Positions 31,560-40,712 of a stretch of 64,000 nucleotides of DNA are shown piece by piece. Position 1 is the first letter of the stretch. Each line of letters opens with the position of its first letter. The notes beneath the pieces were generated by a model, which worked only from the letters and a program-made list of their open reading frames with translations, was not told the DNA's origin and searched no databases. Made by a program: the position numbers and the translations under genes. This DNA comes from SIG299 sp045531955 (GTDB lineage: Bacteria; Bacillota; Clostridia; Lachnospirales; Lachnospiraceae): the NCBI GenBank assembly GCA_045531955.1, contig JAZSFC010000022.1, positions 20,902-84,901 of the forward strand. The letters run 5' to 3'.

Positions 31560-31928
31560 TTACAATCCGACAGCATCCACCTCAGATATATCACCGTTTT
31601 CAATAATGACTACAATACTTCCCGGACGGCATACAATCAGTTCCGTATTGTAATGAATCTTTCCGAACTCCATGCAAATTTTGTCCGGACATACCGCGGA
31701 AGACATAAATGCCTCTCCGTCCTTAATTGTCAGCACATTATTTCCTAAAAGCCCGGGAATATCAATCACTGCATCTTTTGAAAGAGGATATCTTCCGTAT
31801 TCCTCGCCCTCAATCAGAATAACAGCTTCTCCGTTCACGGTATTTTGTTTTATAAAAAACATTGTCAGGAACAGCATCACGGATATTACGAGCAATGTTC
31901 CTACTAAAATCCAATCATTTCTTTTCAT
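31560..31928 (-). CDS. NusG domain II-containing membrane-anchored protein
   Basis: The 122-residue protein has one N-terminal membrane helix (about 7-26) and a small beta domain of the NusG_II type. The domain includes AVCPDKICMEFGKIHYNTELIVCRPG in parts, with the conserved C-x4-C pair and CRPG. The domain lies outside the membrane. It is usually paired with a Gx transporter, as here. Despite the name it has nothing to do with transcription. Function not established. Confidence 0.85.
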   Translation of the reverse strand: MKRNDWILVGTLLVISVMLFLTMFFIKQNTVNGEAVILIEGEEYGRYPLSKDAVIDIPGLLGNNVLTIKDGEAFMSSAVCPDKICMEFGKIHYNTELIVCRPGSIVVIIENGDISEVDAVGL

Positions 31929-31936
31929 ATATTCCC

Positions 31937-33277
31937 TTAACTGTCTGTCTTCATTGCTTCAATTGCACTGATTTTGGTTGCACGTCTTGCAGGGAAATAC
32001 CCAGCCAAAACACCTACTAACATAGCAAAACCTGCTGCCAAGAACGGTAACCAAAACGGAATTACGGAAAACTTGGCATCTCCGACATCATAAACTCCAC
32101 TGCTTTGCATTAGTGTTTGGAATAAGGGACCTCCATACTTATTAATGGCAAAAGAAGCAAGATAACTTAGGGAAATACCTACAATTCCGCCAAGCAAACC
32201 TATCATTGCCGCTTCAAACAGAAACAGTTTTTTTATATCCTTTACCAAGCACCCCAGGACTTTCATAATACCGATTTCTTTGGTGCGCTCGTAGATTGAC
32301 ATTACCATCGTATTTGCAATGTTAATAGCAGAAACCATCATAGCTAAAGCACCGATTGCTCCCAGCACCATCTGTAACATATCAGAGGTTTGTTTTAACG
32401 GTTCCAGATACTGCATTTCACTATAGGTAACATATCCTAACGCCTCAATGTCTTCCTGTACCTGGGTAACATTTTTGATATTGTCTACGTTAATCATGAT
32501 AAAGCTATAGGTATTCATCTCTGCCATCGCTTTTTTTCGGTCTTCCAGTTTTAACGTATTGGCATACTGGGTATAAATATCTTTATAATAATCCATATCC
32601 ATATAGACATAAGAGTTGTACTCCCAATTATCAGATTCCGGCATTACAGCCACATTGGTCAAAGCCAGTTCAAACTCTTTCTTTCTCTCATTTTTTGTGT
32701 AACGCCATGGACTGAATTTAAATTCCAGCTTATCCTTAGATAAGTCAATTGCCTTTGTCTCGTAGTTTCTGGAATTTGGATTATAAAAATAATTTTCCAA
32801 AACATAGGTCGGAATGACTACGGACTGATTATTTTCCGCCGTAGGATACACCCCTGATATCAATTCCGGATAACCGAATTCCGCAAAAGCTTCATGACCG
32901 ATAGCACGAAGGCTGATACTGGTTTCATATTTACCGGAATACAGCATGGCACTGGTATCCAAAACCGGAGCTACTGCATTGACATGCTCCACCTGCTTTA
33001 CCAATCCCACCAGAGTATCATCCAACACCTGTTCTTTACTGCCCAGCCAGTTCCCGTCATCATCTATGATACTTCCGTACCTTTCGATACGTATCACAGT
33101 CATGGCGCCGTTTTCCATAAACTGTTTATCAAAGCTGTTGTTCATACCGATACCAATGGATACCATGATAACTATGGAAATAGTTCCGATAATCACTCCA
33201 AGGACGGTCAGACCGGTTCTCGCTTTTCTTCTTGCAAGATTACGCAGACCCATTTTGAACAAGTCACTAATCTTCAT
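31937..33277 (-). CDS. MacB/FtsX-type ABC transporter permease
   Basis: The 446-residue permease has one membrane helix near the N-terminus (VLGVIIGTISIVIMVS), a large extracytoplasmic MacB-like domain, and three helices at the C-terminus with EIGIMKVLGC. It pairs with the ATPase at 35655-36425. Such transporters move no solute across the membrane; they use ATP to work on substrates or partner proteins outside. I chose ATG 33277, where AAAGGA is 10 bases upstream; an ATG two codons earlier is only 4 bases from that site. It overlaps the small membrane protein gene by 11 bases. Confidence 0.88.
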   Translation of the reverse strand: MKISDLFKMGLRNLARRKARTGLTVLGVIIGTISIVIMVSIGIGMNNSFDKQFMENGAMTVIRIERYGSIIDDDGNWLGSKEQVLDDTLVGLVKQVEHVNAVAPVLDTSAMLYSGKYETSISLRAIGHEAFAEFGYPELISGVYPTAENNQSVVIPTYVLENYFYNPNSRNYETKAIDLSKDKLEFKFSPWRYTKNERKKEFELALTNVAVMPESDNWEYNSYVYMDMDYYKDIYTQYANTLKLEDRKKAMAEMNTYSFIMINVDNIKNVTQVQEDIEALGYVTYSEMQYLEPLKQTSDMLQMVLGAIGALAMMVSAINIANTMVMSIYERTKEIGIMKVLGCLVKDIKKLFLFEAAMIGLLGGIVGISLSYLASFAINKYGGPLFQTLMQSSGVYDVGDAKFSVIPFWLPFLAAGFAMLVGVLAGYFPARRATKISAIEAMKTDS

Positions 33278-33485
33278 ATACATCAAATCCTTTTTTTATC
33301 TTGCGTCCCGCTAACAACAAGCCGATTACAACAGAAAGAAGTAACATTCCTGCACTGACACCACCCACAAAAACCCAATTGGAAAGCAAAGTATCCACAG
33401 ATACTTCTGTAGTACTTTGGGTTTCTGCCATCATGCCCTCTTCTTCATATAAGGAGCCTGTGTCAATCATATACATATTATTCAT
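33267..33485 (-). CDS. Small membrane protein in MacB-like operon
   Basis: A 72-codon gene after GGAGGAC, between the exported multidomain protein and the MacB permease, overlapping the latter. The product has a short Ser/Thr/Glu-rich N-terminus outside the membrane and one membrane helix (about 38-60). A basic KIKKGF tail follows, so it is N-out/C-in. Family not recognised. Its position suggests a subunit that links the exported protein to the transporter. Confidence 0.7.
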   Translation of the reverse strand: MNNMYMIDTGSLYEEEGMMAETQSTTEVSVDTLLSNWVFVGGVSAGMLLLSVVIGLLLAGRKIKKGFDVYED

Positions 33486-33502
33486 CTTTTCGTCCTCCTT
33501 CC

Positions 33503-35716
33503 TTAAATTGCATCTTCCCGCTTGATTTTTCTACGGTAAGCTGCAAGTCGGATTCCGCGAACCACAGGAATAACAATTACAAGAATAGCTCCCTGAATGC
33601 AAAGGAATAACCAAAGCGGAACAATTGGTTCTTTCGTGTTATCTCCGTCTACCGGCACAGAAGGGTCCATATAGCCCGGATCCATATAACCAGGATCCAT
33701 GTAGCCCGGATCTTCCCACATCATTTCGCCCATAACATATGCGGTGAATTCCTTTTCCATGGTAACCTCATCTCCGTTGGAATCCTCCATATGGATAATC
33801 ATCTTACCAACCGCATTCCCTTCAATTAAAGGTACAACATCAAATTCAATGTACTCCGGCATACCGGCTGCAATATTACCGATATAGTAAGAATTGCTAC
33901 CATTGGAGAGCATAAAGTCACCTTCAATGGTAACGTAAGTATTATTCAGGGTAGACTTACCCATATTGTAAAATTCAAAACTCATTACGGTTGGCTGATT
34001 CAGCATCGGAGTATCCCAGGAACCCACATAGACATTTTCTACAGACGGACGGAGATTTTCCTTTACCTGAAGAAGAATCTCTTCCTCTACAATTTCGCCG
34101 CTGTACGTAGCGGTTGCCACCATACCTTCGTATTCATACTCGATTTTGATATTAATCGGATAAGCACCTGTGGTTGCTGCCGCACTTGCCTTTAAATTAA
34201 TGGTAATCGGTGCTCTTTCCTGTGCCTTTATTTCACTTACAAAAAAGCTGTTTCCACCGGCTGTTACAGAAAACGCATTCGATGCACCGGACACAGTCAC
34301 CTTTATATTTTTCGCATCAATGCTGTCATTGGTGTTCATGATTTCAAAGGTAAAGTCAAATACACCTCCGGCTTTTACTTCCTCAACATTTGTGTAAAAG
34401 TCGCTGACCATTAATTTCGGACGGCTGACAGTCAATTCGCTTTCTTCCGGATTCTGCACATCTAAAATATATAACGTTACACTTTCTGCCTCCGTCATGG
34501 TACCGTAACTGTTTTCCACCTCATAAGTGTACTGCACGTTTAACATATTTAAACCTTCCGGAATATCTTCACCAACCCTTAAAGTAAGTTCTACCTTCTG
34601 CTTTTTACCAGCCTTAATCTGGCTGATAAATTGATACGGTTCAGAGTTTACCGGTTCAAAACCGGAAGAAGACAAACCGGTAGCCATTACTTTTACATTT
34701 TTTACATCTGCATTACCTGCGTTCTGAAGGTTAAAGGTTACAGTTAACTTTTCTCCTGCTTCCGGCTTACTCGGAGACTGTTTTACGGAATTTAACAACA
34801 GTAATGCCGTCTTCGGAGCCTCTGTCGGAACGGGCGTAGGAGTCGCTGTCGGTGTAGGAGTTACTTCCGGCTTACCTTCTACAAAAATATATACATACGC
34901 ATTGGAAGAAGTTCCGCTTGTACCGTCGGCCAGTTTATAAGTAATATTTAACGGAATACGGATTCGCTGGCTTTTCGCACTCTCTTCCACTTTATAAATA
35001 AGTTCCACTGTTTTTTCACGGCCTGCTGTCATATTACCGATTTTCTGGTTTAACGGAGTATAAGCCGGAGTCAAAATATCATAATAATTATAATAATCCG
35101 CAAACACATAGGTATCCAGAGCTTCCAGTTCACCTTCATTCTTTAATTTGAACTGAATGCTGACTAAATCACCTGCTTTACAGGATACTTCTCCGCCATA
35201 AACAACCGAAAGCTGCGGATGCATTTTTTCATTGATTACGGTTACATTCATTATAAGTTTTCCAGGTTCCGGTGTGCCTTCCGGCAAGAGACCTTCTTCA
35301 TCATAGTCATATTCACTATGCTTATAAGAAATGGAATATTCATACACACCGATTTGTGCAAAGTCATTTACAGTAATATCATACTCTAAAATTACATTTG
35401 CAACATCCGGATATAGCACCACATTATCGCCAAAATACTCTTTTGTATTACTCACTTTAATATTGGTAAATGTAATTGGTGCATTGTTCTCCGGCGAAAC
35501 GCTGAAAATAGGATTGAAAATTTCATCTCCTTCTTTTACAGAAAGTTCTACCTTCATGTGTCTGGTTCCGCCTGCTACCATTTCTATGGTGCGGAAGCCC
35601 TCCTGCTCTAAGTTCAAATTCGTTTCTTCTGCGGCATAAGCCTTGGTTGTCATACTAACTAACGCTATTACCATCATCAGTGCCGTCAACAACACTGCGG
35701 TTTTCTTCTTCAACAT
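33503..35716 (-). CDS. Exported multidomain protein (CARDB/Ig-like) anchored by C-terminal helix
   Basis: The 737-residue protein has a signal peptide (about 1-28, ending AYA-AEE) and several beta-sandwich domains of about 110 residues with CARDB-like or S-layer-like sequences (VTFNLQNAGNADVKNVKV; FDFTFEIMNTND). A Pro/Thr linker lies at about 283-298, a triple PGYMD repeat near the C-terminus, then a membrane helix (about 702-722) and a basic tail. It probably stands on the outer membrane face as partner of the MacB-like permease, as adhesin or periplasmic-adaptor equivalent. Its ATG 35716 has AAGGAGGAG and lies 62 bases inside the ATPase gene, in another frame. Confidence 0.75.
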   Translation of the reverse strand: MLKKKTAVLLTALMMVIALVSMTTKAYAAEETNLNLEQEGFRTIEMVAGGTRHMKVELSVKEGDEIFNPIFSVSPENNAPITFTNIKVSNTKEYFGDNVVLYPDVANVILEYDITVNDFAQIGVYEYSISYKHSEYDYDEEGLLPEGTPEPGKLIMNVTVINEKMHPQLSVVYGGEVSCKAGDLVSIQFKLKNEGELEALDTYVFADYYNYYDILTPAYTPLNQKIGNMTAGREKTVELIYKVEESAKSQRIRIPLNITYKLADGTSGTSSNAYVYIFVEGKPEVTPTPTATPTPVPTEAPKTALLLLNSVKQSPSKPEAGEKLTVTFNLQNAGNADVKNVKVMATGLSSSGFEPVNSEPYQFISQIKAGKKQKVELTLRVGEDIPEGLNMLNVQYTYEVENSYGTMTEAESVTLYILDVQNPEESELTVSRPKLMVSDFYTNVEEVKAGGVFDFTFEIMNTNDSIDAKNIKVTVSGASNAFSVTAGGNSFFVSEIKAQERAPITINLKASAAATTGAYPINIKIEYEYEGMVATATYSGEIVEEEILLQVKENLRPSVENVYVGSWDTPMLNQPTVMSFEFYNMGKSTLNNTYVTIEGDFMLSNGSNSYYIGNIAAGMPEYIEFDVVPLIEGNAVGKMIIHMEDSNGDEVTMEKEFTAYVMGEMMWEDPGYMDPGYMDPGYMDPSVPVDGDNTKEPIVPLWLFLCIQGAILVIVIPVVRGIRLAAYRRKIKREDAI
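33666..33710 (-). repeat. Three 15-base tandem repeats coding PGYMD
   Basis: Three 15-mers (33666-33680, 33681-33695, 33696-33710) differ by a few bases and encode D-P-G-Y-M units just before the C-terminal membrane helix. They may vary in number between strains by slippage. Confidence 0.8.
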
Positions 35717-36425
35717 TTGTCTCCTCCTTTATTGTCTCTATGCTTTGCACTTTACCATCCAGAACGCGTATCACCCGGTCTGCATATTCTGCCAGACTCT
35801 GGTCATGGGTTACCATAACGATAGTCTGATGATTATCTCTTGCTATTTCCCGGATAAGCTCCATAACCTCTGCAGTAGTTTTGGTATCCAGATTTCCGGT
35901 CGGCTCATCCGCGAACACAATGCTCGGTTTTGCCACAAACGCTCTGGCAATACCGACTCGTTGCTGTTGTCCTCCGCTCATTTCCTTTGGTTTATGCTGC
36001 AAGCGGTTTTTCAGACCGACTTTAATTAACATTTCTTTTGCCATTGCACGGCGTTTTTTCCTTGGCAACCGCTTAAACACCAACGGCAACTCCACATTTT
36101 CCAACGCCGTCATGGTACCGATTAAATTATAAGACTGGAAAACAAACCCCAGATACTTTTGCCGGAATCTTGCCAGTCTGGTTTCATTCATTTTGTGAAT
36201 CGGCTGCCCTTTCATGATGACCTGACCGGATGTCAGTTTTTCGATTCCTGCCATCAAATTCAGCAATGTGGATTTACCGGAACCGGAGCTTCCTAAAAGA
36301 CAACAAAACTCACCTTCATAAATATCAAAACTGATATCATCCACTGCATATATTTTTTCCGTACCCATACGGTATATTTTTCTCACGTTTTTTACTTCTA
36401 TTACTTTTTTCGGTTCTGCACCCAA
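35655..36425 (-). CDS. MacB/LolD-type ABC transporter ATPase
   Basis: The 256-residue ATPase has Walker A GSSGSGKST, signature MSGGQQQRVGIARA, Walker B IVFADEPTGNLD and an H-loop MVTHD, all of the LolD/MacB class. The start is TTG 36425 with GAGGTGA upstream; no in-frame ATG is better placed. About 25 acidic residues at the C-terminus exceed the domain and are encoded in the stretch that also carries the start of the next gene (62-base overlap). It is the first gene of a six-gene operon ending at 31056. No promoter was recognised in 36426-36476. Confidence 0.9.
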   Translation of the reverse strand: MGAEPKKVIEVKNVRKIYRMGTEKIYAVDDISFDIYEGEFCCLLGSSGSGKSTLLNLMAGIEKLTSGQVIMKGQPIHKMNETRLARFRQKYLGFVFQSYNLIGTMTALENVELPLVFKRLPRKKRRAMAKEMLIKVGLKNRLQHKPKEMSGGQQQRVGIARAFVAKPSIVFADEPTGNLDTKTTAEVMELIREIARDNHQTIVMVTHDQSLAEYADRVIRVLDGKVQSIETIKEETNVEEENRSVVDGTDDGNSVS

Positions 36426-36476
36426 TCAACTCACCTCACATTAATTAGACGTAATTCTCCACGAAAAAGTTTCATC

Positions 36477-36509
36477 AAAAAAAGAAAAAGGGGAGAAATT
36501 TTCTCCCCC
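36477..36509 (-). terminator. Intrinsic terminator after cytidylate-kinase-like gene
   Basis: GGGGAGAAA and TTTCTCCCC pair (36508-36490 on the minus strand) and are followed by TTTTTCTTTTTTT. Confidence 0.88.
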
Positions 36510-36594
36510 TATTATATACGTTTCTTATGGAAATAGCAATGCTTCATGCTACCTAAAGCATATCCTTAATAAAATCTTAAGAAAACCTTATGTT

Positions 36595-37212
36595 TTATTC
36601 CGGAATACTGTCAATAAAAGCCTTAATGCATTCTACCGTGCTGTCAATTCCGATGTGGCTGCTGTTTACCGATAAATCATAATTGGTTGCCTTGCCCCAT
36701 TTTTCTCCGGAATGGTAGTTATAATAGTTTGCTCTTCTTTTATCCATTTTTCCGATAGCTTCTTCTGCTTTTACCGGGCTGAGATTATTTACACGGATAG
36801 CACGCTCTTTTCTGAATTCCAAATCCGCATGAACAAAAATGTTAATTACATTCGGAACTTCTTTTAAGATGTAATCTGCACAGCGTCCTACAATGACACA
36901 CGGACCCTCTTCTGCCACTTTGCGGATAACATCAGACTGGGCAAGATAAATGCGGTCATCTAAGGAAAGCTGGGAAAAGCCGATTTCCTGATTACCGTAG
37001 GCACTCATACCCATGGCAATGGAATATAACAAACTGTTTGTTGCCTTTGTTTCTGCGTTATGGAATGCAGCTTCTGCATAACCGCTTTCTTTGGCAGCTC
37101 TTGTAATTATCTCATTATCATAAAACGGAATCCCGTACTTTGCCGCCAGCTTGGAACCGATTTCTCTGCCGCCGCTGCCATACTGTCTGCTGATTGTAAT
37201 TATTTTATTCAT
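36595..37212 (-). CDS. Cytidylate kinase-like protein
   Basis: The 205-residue protein starts with KIITISRQYGSGGREIG, the P-loop variant of the cytidylate-kinase-like family (AAA_26). It continues with PFYDNEIITRAAKESG and VGRCADYIL. These proteins resemble Cmk but lack parts of the CMP site, and their substrate is generally unknown. It is a single-gene transcript with a terminator after it. A palindromic site lies just downstream of a TATAAT box in front of it. Confidence 0.85.
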   Translation of the reverse strand: MNKIITISRQYGSGGREIGSKLAAKYGIPFYDNEIITRAAKESGYAEAAFHNAETKATNSLLYSIAMGMSAYGNQEIGFSQLSLDDRIYLAQSDVIRKVAEEGPCVIVGRCADYILKEVPNVINIFVHADLEFRKERAIRVNNLSPVKAEEAIGKMDKRRANYYNYHSGEKWGKATNYDLSVNSSHIGIDSTVECIKAFIDSIPE

Positions 37213-37254
37213 ACAGGCCTCATTTCCGCGTTCTATACGCTATCTTTATTATAG

Positions 37255-37285
37255 ATAACCTTATGGTTATTACAAATTCATTATA
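37255..37285 (-). promoter_or_regulatory. -10 box and palindrome before cytidylate-kinase-like gene
   Basis: A minus-strand TATAAT (37285-37280) is followed, about 4 bases after the expected start, by ATAACC-TTAT-GGTTAT (37255-37270), a perfect 6-bp inverted repeat. No good -35 box is seen. The repeat could bind a repressor. Confidence 0.45.
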
Positions 37286-37313
37286 TCATACTTTTTCAGA
37301 AAAATAAATAGTT

Positions 37314-39011
37314 CTATTTTCCGTTCTTTACCTCAACTGTTACAATTGCATTAACTCCGCTGCCGTCCTCCGCTTCAATCCAGATTTCACAGGTACCTTC
37401 GGAATGAGTGCGGATTTTACCGTTTGGAGATACCGTAGCCACATCCTCATCGGTGGACCAGTAACTTACGTCTCTGTTTTCGGCACTAAGAGGGAACACT
37501 ACCGGGTTAAGCGAATAACTTCTGTTTTCCCTAAGCTTAACTTCTGTTTCTACAATGATATCCGTTACCAGACGGTTGGATACCTCATGAATTAAAATAT
37601 ACGCACCCGGCTGATATACGATGAACTCATATTCCTCCTGGGTTTCATCCGTAAATTCGCCATCCACCTTTGCCATAATGGTGGACTGGTTTGGTGTATA
37701 ATATACGCCGAATTTTTCCGGGTCAAAACCGTCCGGCACTGTAACCTTCATTGCCATCGGGAACTGTAACACCATTTCATCATCGTCATAAAACAGCTCG
37801 TATCCGACAAATTCATCCGTAGGAACCACACGCTGTACTACATACTCCAGCATTTCAGGGTCCGCTGCACGAAGCATGAACTTATCCTGATCCAGCCCCA
37901 CATTCATTCCTAAAGTAACTTCGGTATAGTGGTAATGGTCCGGGCTGGTGAAATAATTGGAAAGTGTATTATCATAATTGGCCGCAAATCCCTTGACACC
38001 GCGGACGGTAATGTCTGCCATAAATGCATCGCAATATACGATTACTACATTTTCACCTTCATAAAGAATTTCTCCGCCAAAAATCTCGTAATCGTCAATT
38101 GCTTCATCGGAACCGTCATTGTATGTAACAATTACTTCGATTTCTTCCTTCTTTACACTTTTTCCGACAATAACACCGGGACCGATATAACGAGCCCGCA
38201 TTTCGGTAATATAACGCGGTTCGGCATACACCTGAATTACCGTGGAAACTTCACCATAACTGACGGTGATGTCATTTTCACCTTCCAGTTCCGCAATAGA
38301 CGGACTGATATTAAAATTGGTAATCGGCTTTGTTGTTCCGTCATTATACAACGCTTCTACCTGAATATCATTCTTACTGATGGAATTTCCTGCAATAACC
38401 GGCTTACCTACATAATAGGCAAAGATTTCTTCCACTGCCAACGGAGCCTTGCCATATACATAAATATATTCCACTTTTCCCTCATAAACAACCGAAACAA
38501 TATTTACCCCAGCTTTTAACACTGTAGGAGTGGAAAGAGTGAAATTTCTGACTTTTCCGTAGGTGCCGTCACTGTAATACGCATATACTTCAATTTTTCC
38601 TACCGGAATAGGCGCACCTACAAACAGTTCATCACCGGAATAGGTGGCTGATATAGAATCTACTACCTTTCCTTCTACCTGAACCACACAGGTTTTTCCC
38701 TGATAGGATACTACCACCGAATTATCACCTTTTCTGCTGATAACAGAAGGAGTAACCGTAAACCCTTTTTTTATCTGCTCAATATCTTCTGACTCTGTAA
38801 AACCGTCATTGATATAATACTTTCCGCTGACATAAAAATCTTTTAGGTTTACTTCTTCCCCGACCATTACCGCCTGACCGGTGTATATTGCTTCAATGCT
38901 CTGCAGTTTTCGCACAGCACCGGAAGCGTACTTTGTACCAAAACAGGCAACAATTCCCACAAGCAAAAACAACATCGGAATTATATATTTAATAATTGAT
39001 TTCTTTTTCAT
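37314..39011 (-). CDS. Exported protein with repeated Ig-like domains
   Basis: The 565-residue protein has an N-terminal hydrophobic helix (about 8-28; signal anchor) and then four or five repeats of about 75 residues. Each is built as Y-x-G...V..G..[IV]......YY-[SN]-DG-[TS]...[IV].....V...G.N.[IV].V.Y, a bacterial Ig-like module of Clostridia. A unique middle region (about 345-480) and a C-terminal BIG2-like domain (WSTDEDVATVSPNGKIRTHSEG in parts) follow. It should be displayed outside. A sigma-D-like promoter precedes it, suggesting co-regulation with motility. No sortase motif; function unknown. Confidence 0.7.
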   Translation of the reverse strand: MKKKSIIKYIIPMLFLLVGIVACFGTKYASGAVRKLQSIEAIYTGQAVMVGEEVNLKDFYVSGKYYINDGFTESEDIEQIKKGFTVTPSVISRKGDNSVVVSYQGKTCVVQVEGKVVDSISATYSGDELFVGAPIPVGKIEVYAYYSDGTYGKVRNFTLSTPTVLKAGVNIVSVVYEGKVEYIYVYGKAPLAVEEIFAYYVGKPVIAGNSISKNDIQVEALYNDGTTKPITNFNISPSIAELEGENDITVSYGEVSTVIQVYAEPRYITEMRARYIGPGVIVGKSVKKEEIEVIVTYNDGSDEAIDDYEIFGGEILYEGENVVIVYCDAFMADITVRGVKGFAANYDNTLSNYFTSPDHYHYTEVTLGMNVGLDQDKFMLRAADPEMLEYVVQRVVPTDEFVGYELFYDDDEMVLQFPMAMKVTVPDGFDPEKFGVYYTPNQSTIMAKVDGEFTDETQEEYEFIVYQPGAYILIHEVSNRLVTDIIVETEVKLRENRSYSLNPVVFPLSAENRDVSYWSTDEDVATVSPNGKIRTHSEGTCEIWIEAEDGSGVNAIVTVEVKNGK

Positions 39012-39068
39012 AAATTAACCCTTGCCTTTCCTTTCACATAAAAAGACGTTTCTTATTCTTCGGTAAAT

Positions 39069-39095
39069 TTATCGGCATTCCTGCAAGCAAAATTA
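39069..39095 (-). promoter_or_regulatory. Sigma-D (flagellar sigma) type promoter of the Ig-repeat protein gene
   Basis: On the minus strand TAAT (39095-39092), exactly 15 bases, then GCCGATAA (39076-39069). The consensus for sigma-28/D is TAAA-N15-GCCGATAA, so the -10 part is perfect. The leader is about 50 bases. No vegetative promoter was seen nearby. Confidence 0.65.
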
Positions 39096-39171
39096 ATAGG
39101 TATTCTTTCTTATGTACAAACTATCCCATACTTCTGTGTCATATTTAAGGCAAAAGAATTCAAAAAAGTAA

Positions 39172-39200
39172 TTGACAAAATCCCGCCCCGGTGCTATACT
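39172..39200 (+). promoter_or_regulatory. Promoter of tRNA-Leu(CAG)
   Basis: TTGACA (39172-39177), 17 bases, TATACT (39195-39200), ending 13 bases before the tRNA. Confidence 0.88.
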
Positions 39201-39213
39201 ATCAAAGCAGTTC

Positions 39214-39297
39214 GCGGATGTGGCGGAATTGGCAGACGCGCATGATTCAGGTTCATGTGAGATTACTCTCATAGGGGTTCAAGTCCCCTCATCCGCA
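39214..39297 (+). tRNA. tRNA-Leu (anticodon CAG)
   Basis: An 84-base class II tRNA: acceptor GCGGATG/CATCCGC, D arm with GGCGGAATTGGCAGACGC, and anticodon stem CATGA/TCATG with loop TTCAGGT (anticodon CAG). It has a variable arm (GAGATTACTCTC region) and T arm GGGGTTCAAGTCCCC. Discriminator base A; CCA is not encoded. It reads CUG codons. Confidence 0.96.
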
Positions 39298-39314
39298 TTA
39301 ACGTGCAAATCAGA

Positions 39315-39340
39315 CAGACGAGATTTCTCGTCTGTTTTTT
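39315..39340 (+). terminator. Terminator after tRNA-Leu(CAG)
   Basis: CAGACGAG (39315-39322) and CTCGTCTG (39327-39334) pair around ATTT and are followed by six T residues. The CapA-like gene starts 32 bases later and has no clear promoter of its own, so it may depend on read-through. Confidence 0.88.
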
Positions 39341-39371
39341 CTTTATCTAAATTACAAAAAGGAGTTTTGCT

Positions 39372-40607
39372 ATGCAAAAGAGAAAGGGTCTTTCAACAAT
39401 AATTACCGTCTTAGGGATATGTATCCTTTGCGGGTGTAATCAAACAACCTCCCCTGCAGCGGTTCCAACAGCAACAATAACAGCTTCTCCGGTTCCGACA
39501 TACATTCCGACCGCAACCGCAACGCCGGAACCCACAGCCACAGCGACACCAACACCGGAACCTACGGCAACTTCCACCCCGACACCGACTCCATCCCCTA
39601 CCCCATCTCCTACTCCAACGCCGGTGGTAACCACCATTACCTGTTCCTTTGCAGGAGACGTTACTTTAGGAAGTGACTTAATCAATCAAAATTCCGCAAG
39701 GAATTTTTATGTAGTCTATGATAAGGTGCAGGACGATTCCTACTTCTTTGCAAATGTACTCCCTATTTTTGCAGAAGATGATTTGACCTTAGTGAATTTA
39801 GAAGGTGTATTATCCGATCGCGGCGAACGTCAGGACAAAACCTATGCGTTCCGGGGTGCACCATCTTATGTCAATATATTAACTGCAGGCAGCGTAGAAG
39901 CTGTTTCCACGGCCAATAACCACAGTCTGGATTACGGTCAGATCAGCCATGACGATACCCGGGAAATACTTTCCGATGCCGGTATCTTTTACTCTTATCA
40001 GGATCTGGTCAGTTATGCCACTGTAAACGACATTAAGATTGCCTTGATTGCTGTTTATGTCCGTCCCCTCGGTACAGACGGTTCCAAGACACTGCTTGAT
40101 AAAACCATCGCAGAAGCAAAAGAGCAGGATGCCGACTTAATTTTTACTTCCTTTCACTGGGGCAACGAAGGCACTTCAAAAATTACCTCAGAACAAAAGG
40201 AACTGGCTCACTATGCCGTTGACTTAGGCGCTGACCTTGTACTGGGACATCACCCTCATGTACTGCAGCCAATCGAGTACTATCAGGGATGTTATATCGC
40301 ATACAGCCTTGCCAATTTCTGCTTTGGAGGCAACACGAATCCAAAAGACAAAGATACCATGATTTTTCAACAGTCCTTCACTTTTGTAGATTCTGTCTTA
40401 CAGCCGGAAGCTACCACCGCTTGTGTCATTCCGTGCAGTGTATCTTCCGTCACAGAAAAAAATAATTATCAACCGACACCTCAAACCGGCGAAGAGGCAG
40501 AACGCATCATGAATAAGTTGGGCGGCTACTGTTCCAAATTCGGTATATCCTTTGAAAAAGCGTCTGAAAGCCGCTATATTCCGGTAGTTTCCGCTCCGGC
40601 AGAATAA
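39372..40607 (+). CDS. CapA-like lipoprotein (PGA_cap metallophosphatase-like domain)
   Basis: The 411-residue lipoprotein has a signal peptide with lipobox LCGC (C22) and a Pro/Thr/Ala-rich linker (about 28-88). The PGA_cap domain follows: FAGDVTLGSD at its start, VNLEGVLS, ANNHSLDYG, FTSFHWGNEG and LVLGHHPHVLQ with the paired His. The domain is related to metallophosphatases and is found in CapA of poly-gamma-glutamate capsule systems. Here it stands alone without capB/capC, so capsule synthesis is not implied. AGGAG precedes ATG 39372. It acts outside the membrane. Confidence 0.85.
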   Translation: MQKRKGLSTIITVLGICILCGCNQTTSPAAVPTATITASPVPTYIPTATATPEPTATATPTPEPTATSTPTPTPSPTPSPTPTPVVTTITCSFAGDVTLGSDLINQNSARNFYVVYDKVQDDSYFFANVLPIFAEDDLTLVNLEGVLSDRGERQDKTYAFRGAPSYVNILTAGSVEAVSTANNHSLDYGQISHDDTREILSDAGIFYSYQDLVSYATVNDIKIALIAVYVRPLGTDGSKTLLDKTIAEAKEQDADLIFTSFHWGNEGTSKITSEQKELAHYAVDLGADLVLGHHPHVLQPIEYYQGCYIAYSLANFCFGGNTNPKDKDTMIFQQSFTFVDSVLQPEATTACVIPCSVSSVTEKNNYQPTPQTGEEAERIMNKLGGYCSKFGISFEKASESRYIPVVSAPAE

Positions 40608-40644
40608 GTTGTGCAAATTTTTTCAAAAAATTAAAAATTAGGTA

Positions 40645-40673
40645 TTTACAAATTCAAAATAATAGTGTATACT
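40645..40673 (+). promoter_or_regulatory. Promoter of tRNA-Leu(UAA)
   Basis: TTTACA (40645-40650), 17 bases, TATACT (40668-40673). The stretch TATACTATCAAAG is shared with the promoter of the other tRNA-Leu gene. Confidence 0.82.
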
Positions 40674-40712
40674 ATCAAAGTGCTCAACAGAGTGCAACTT
40701 GCATAGCAAGAT

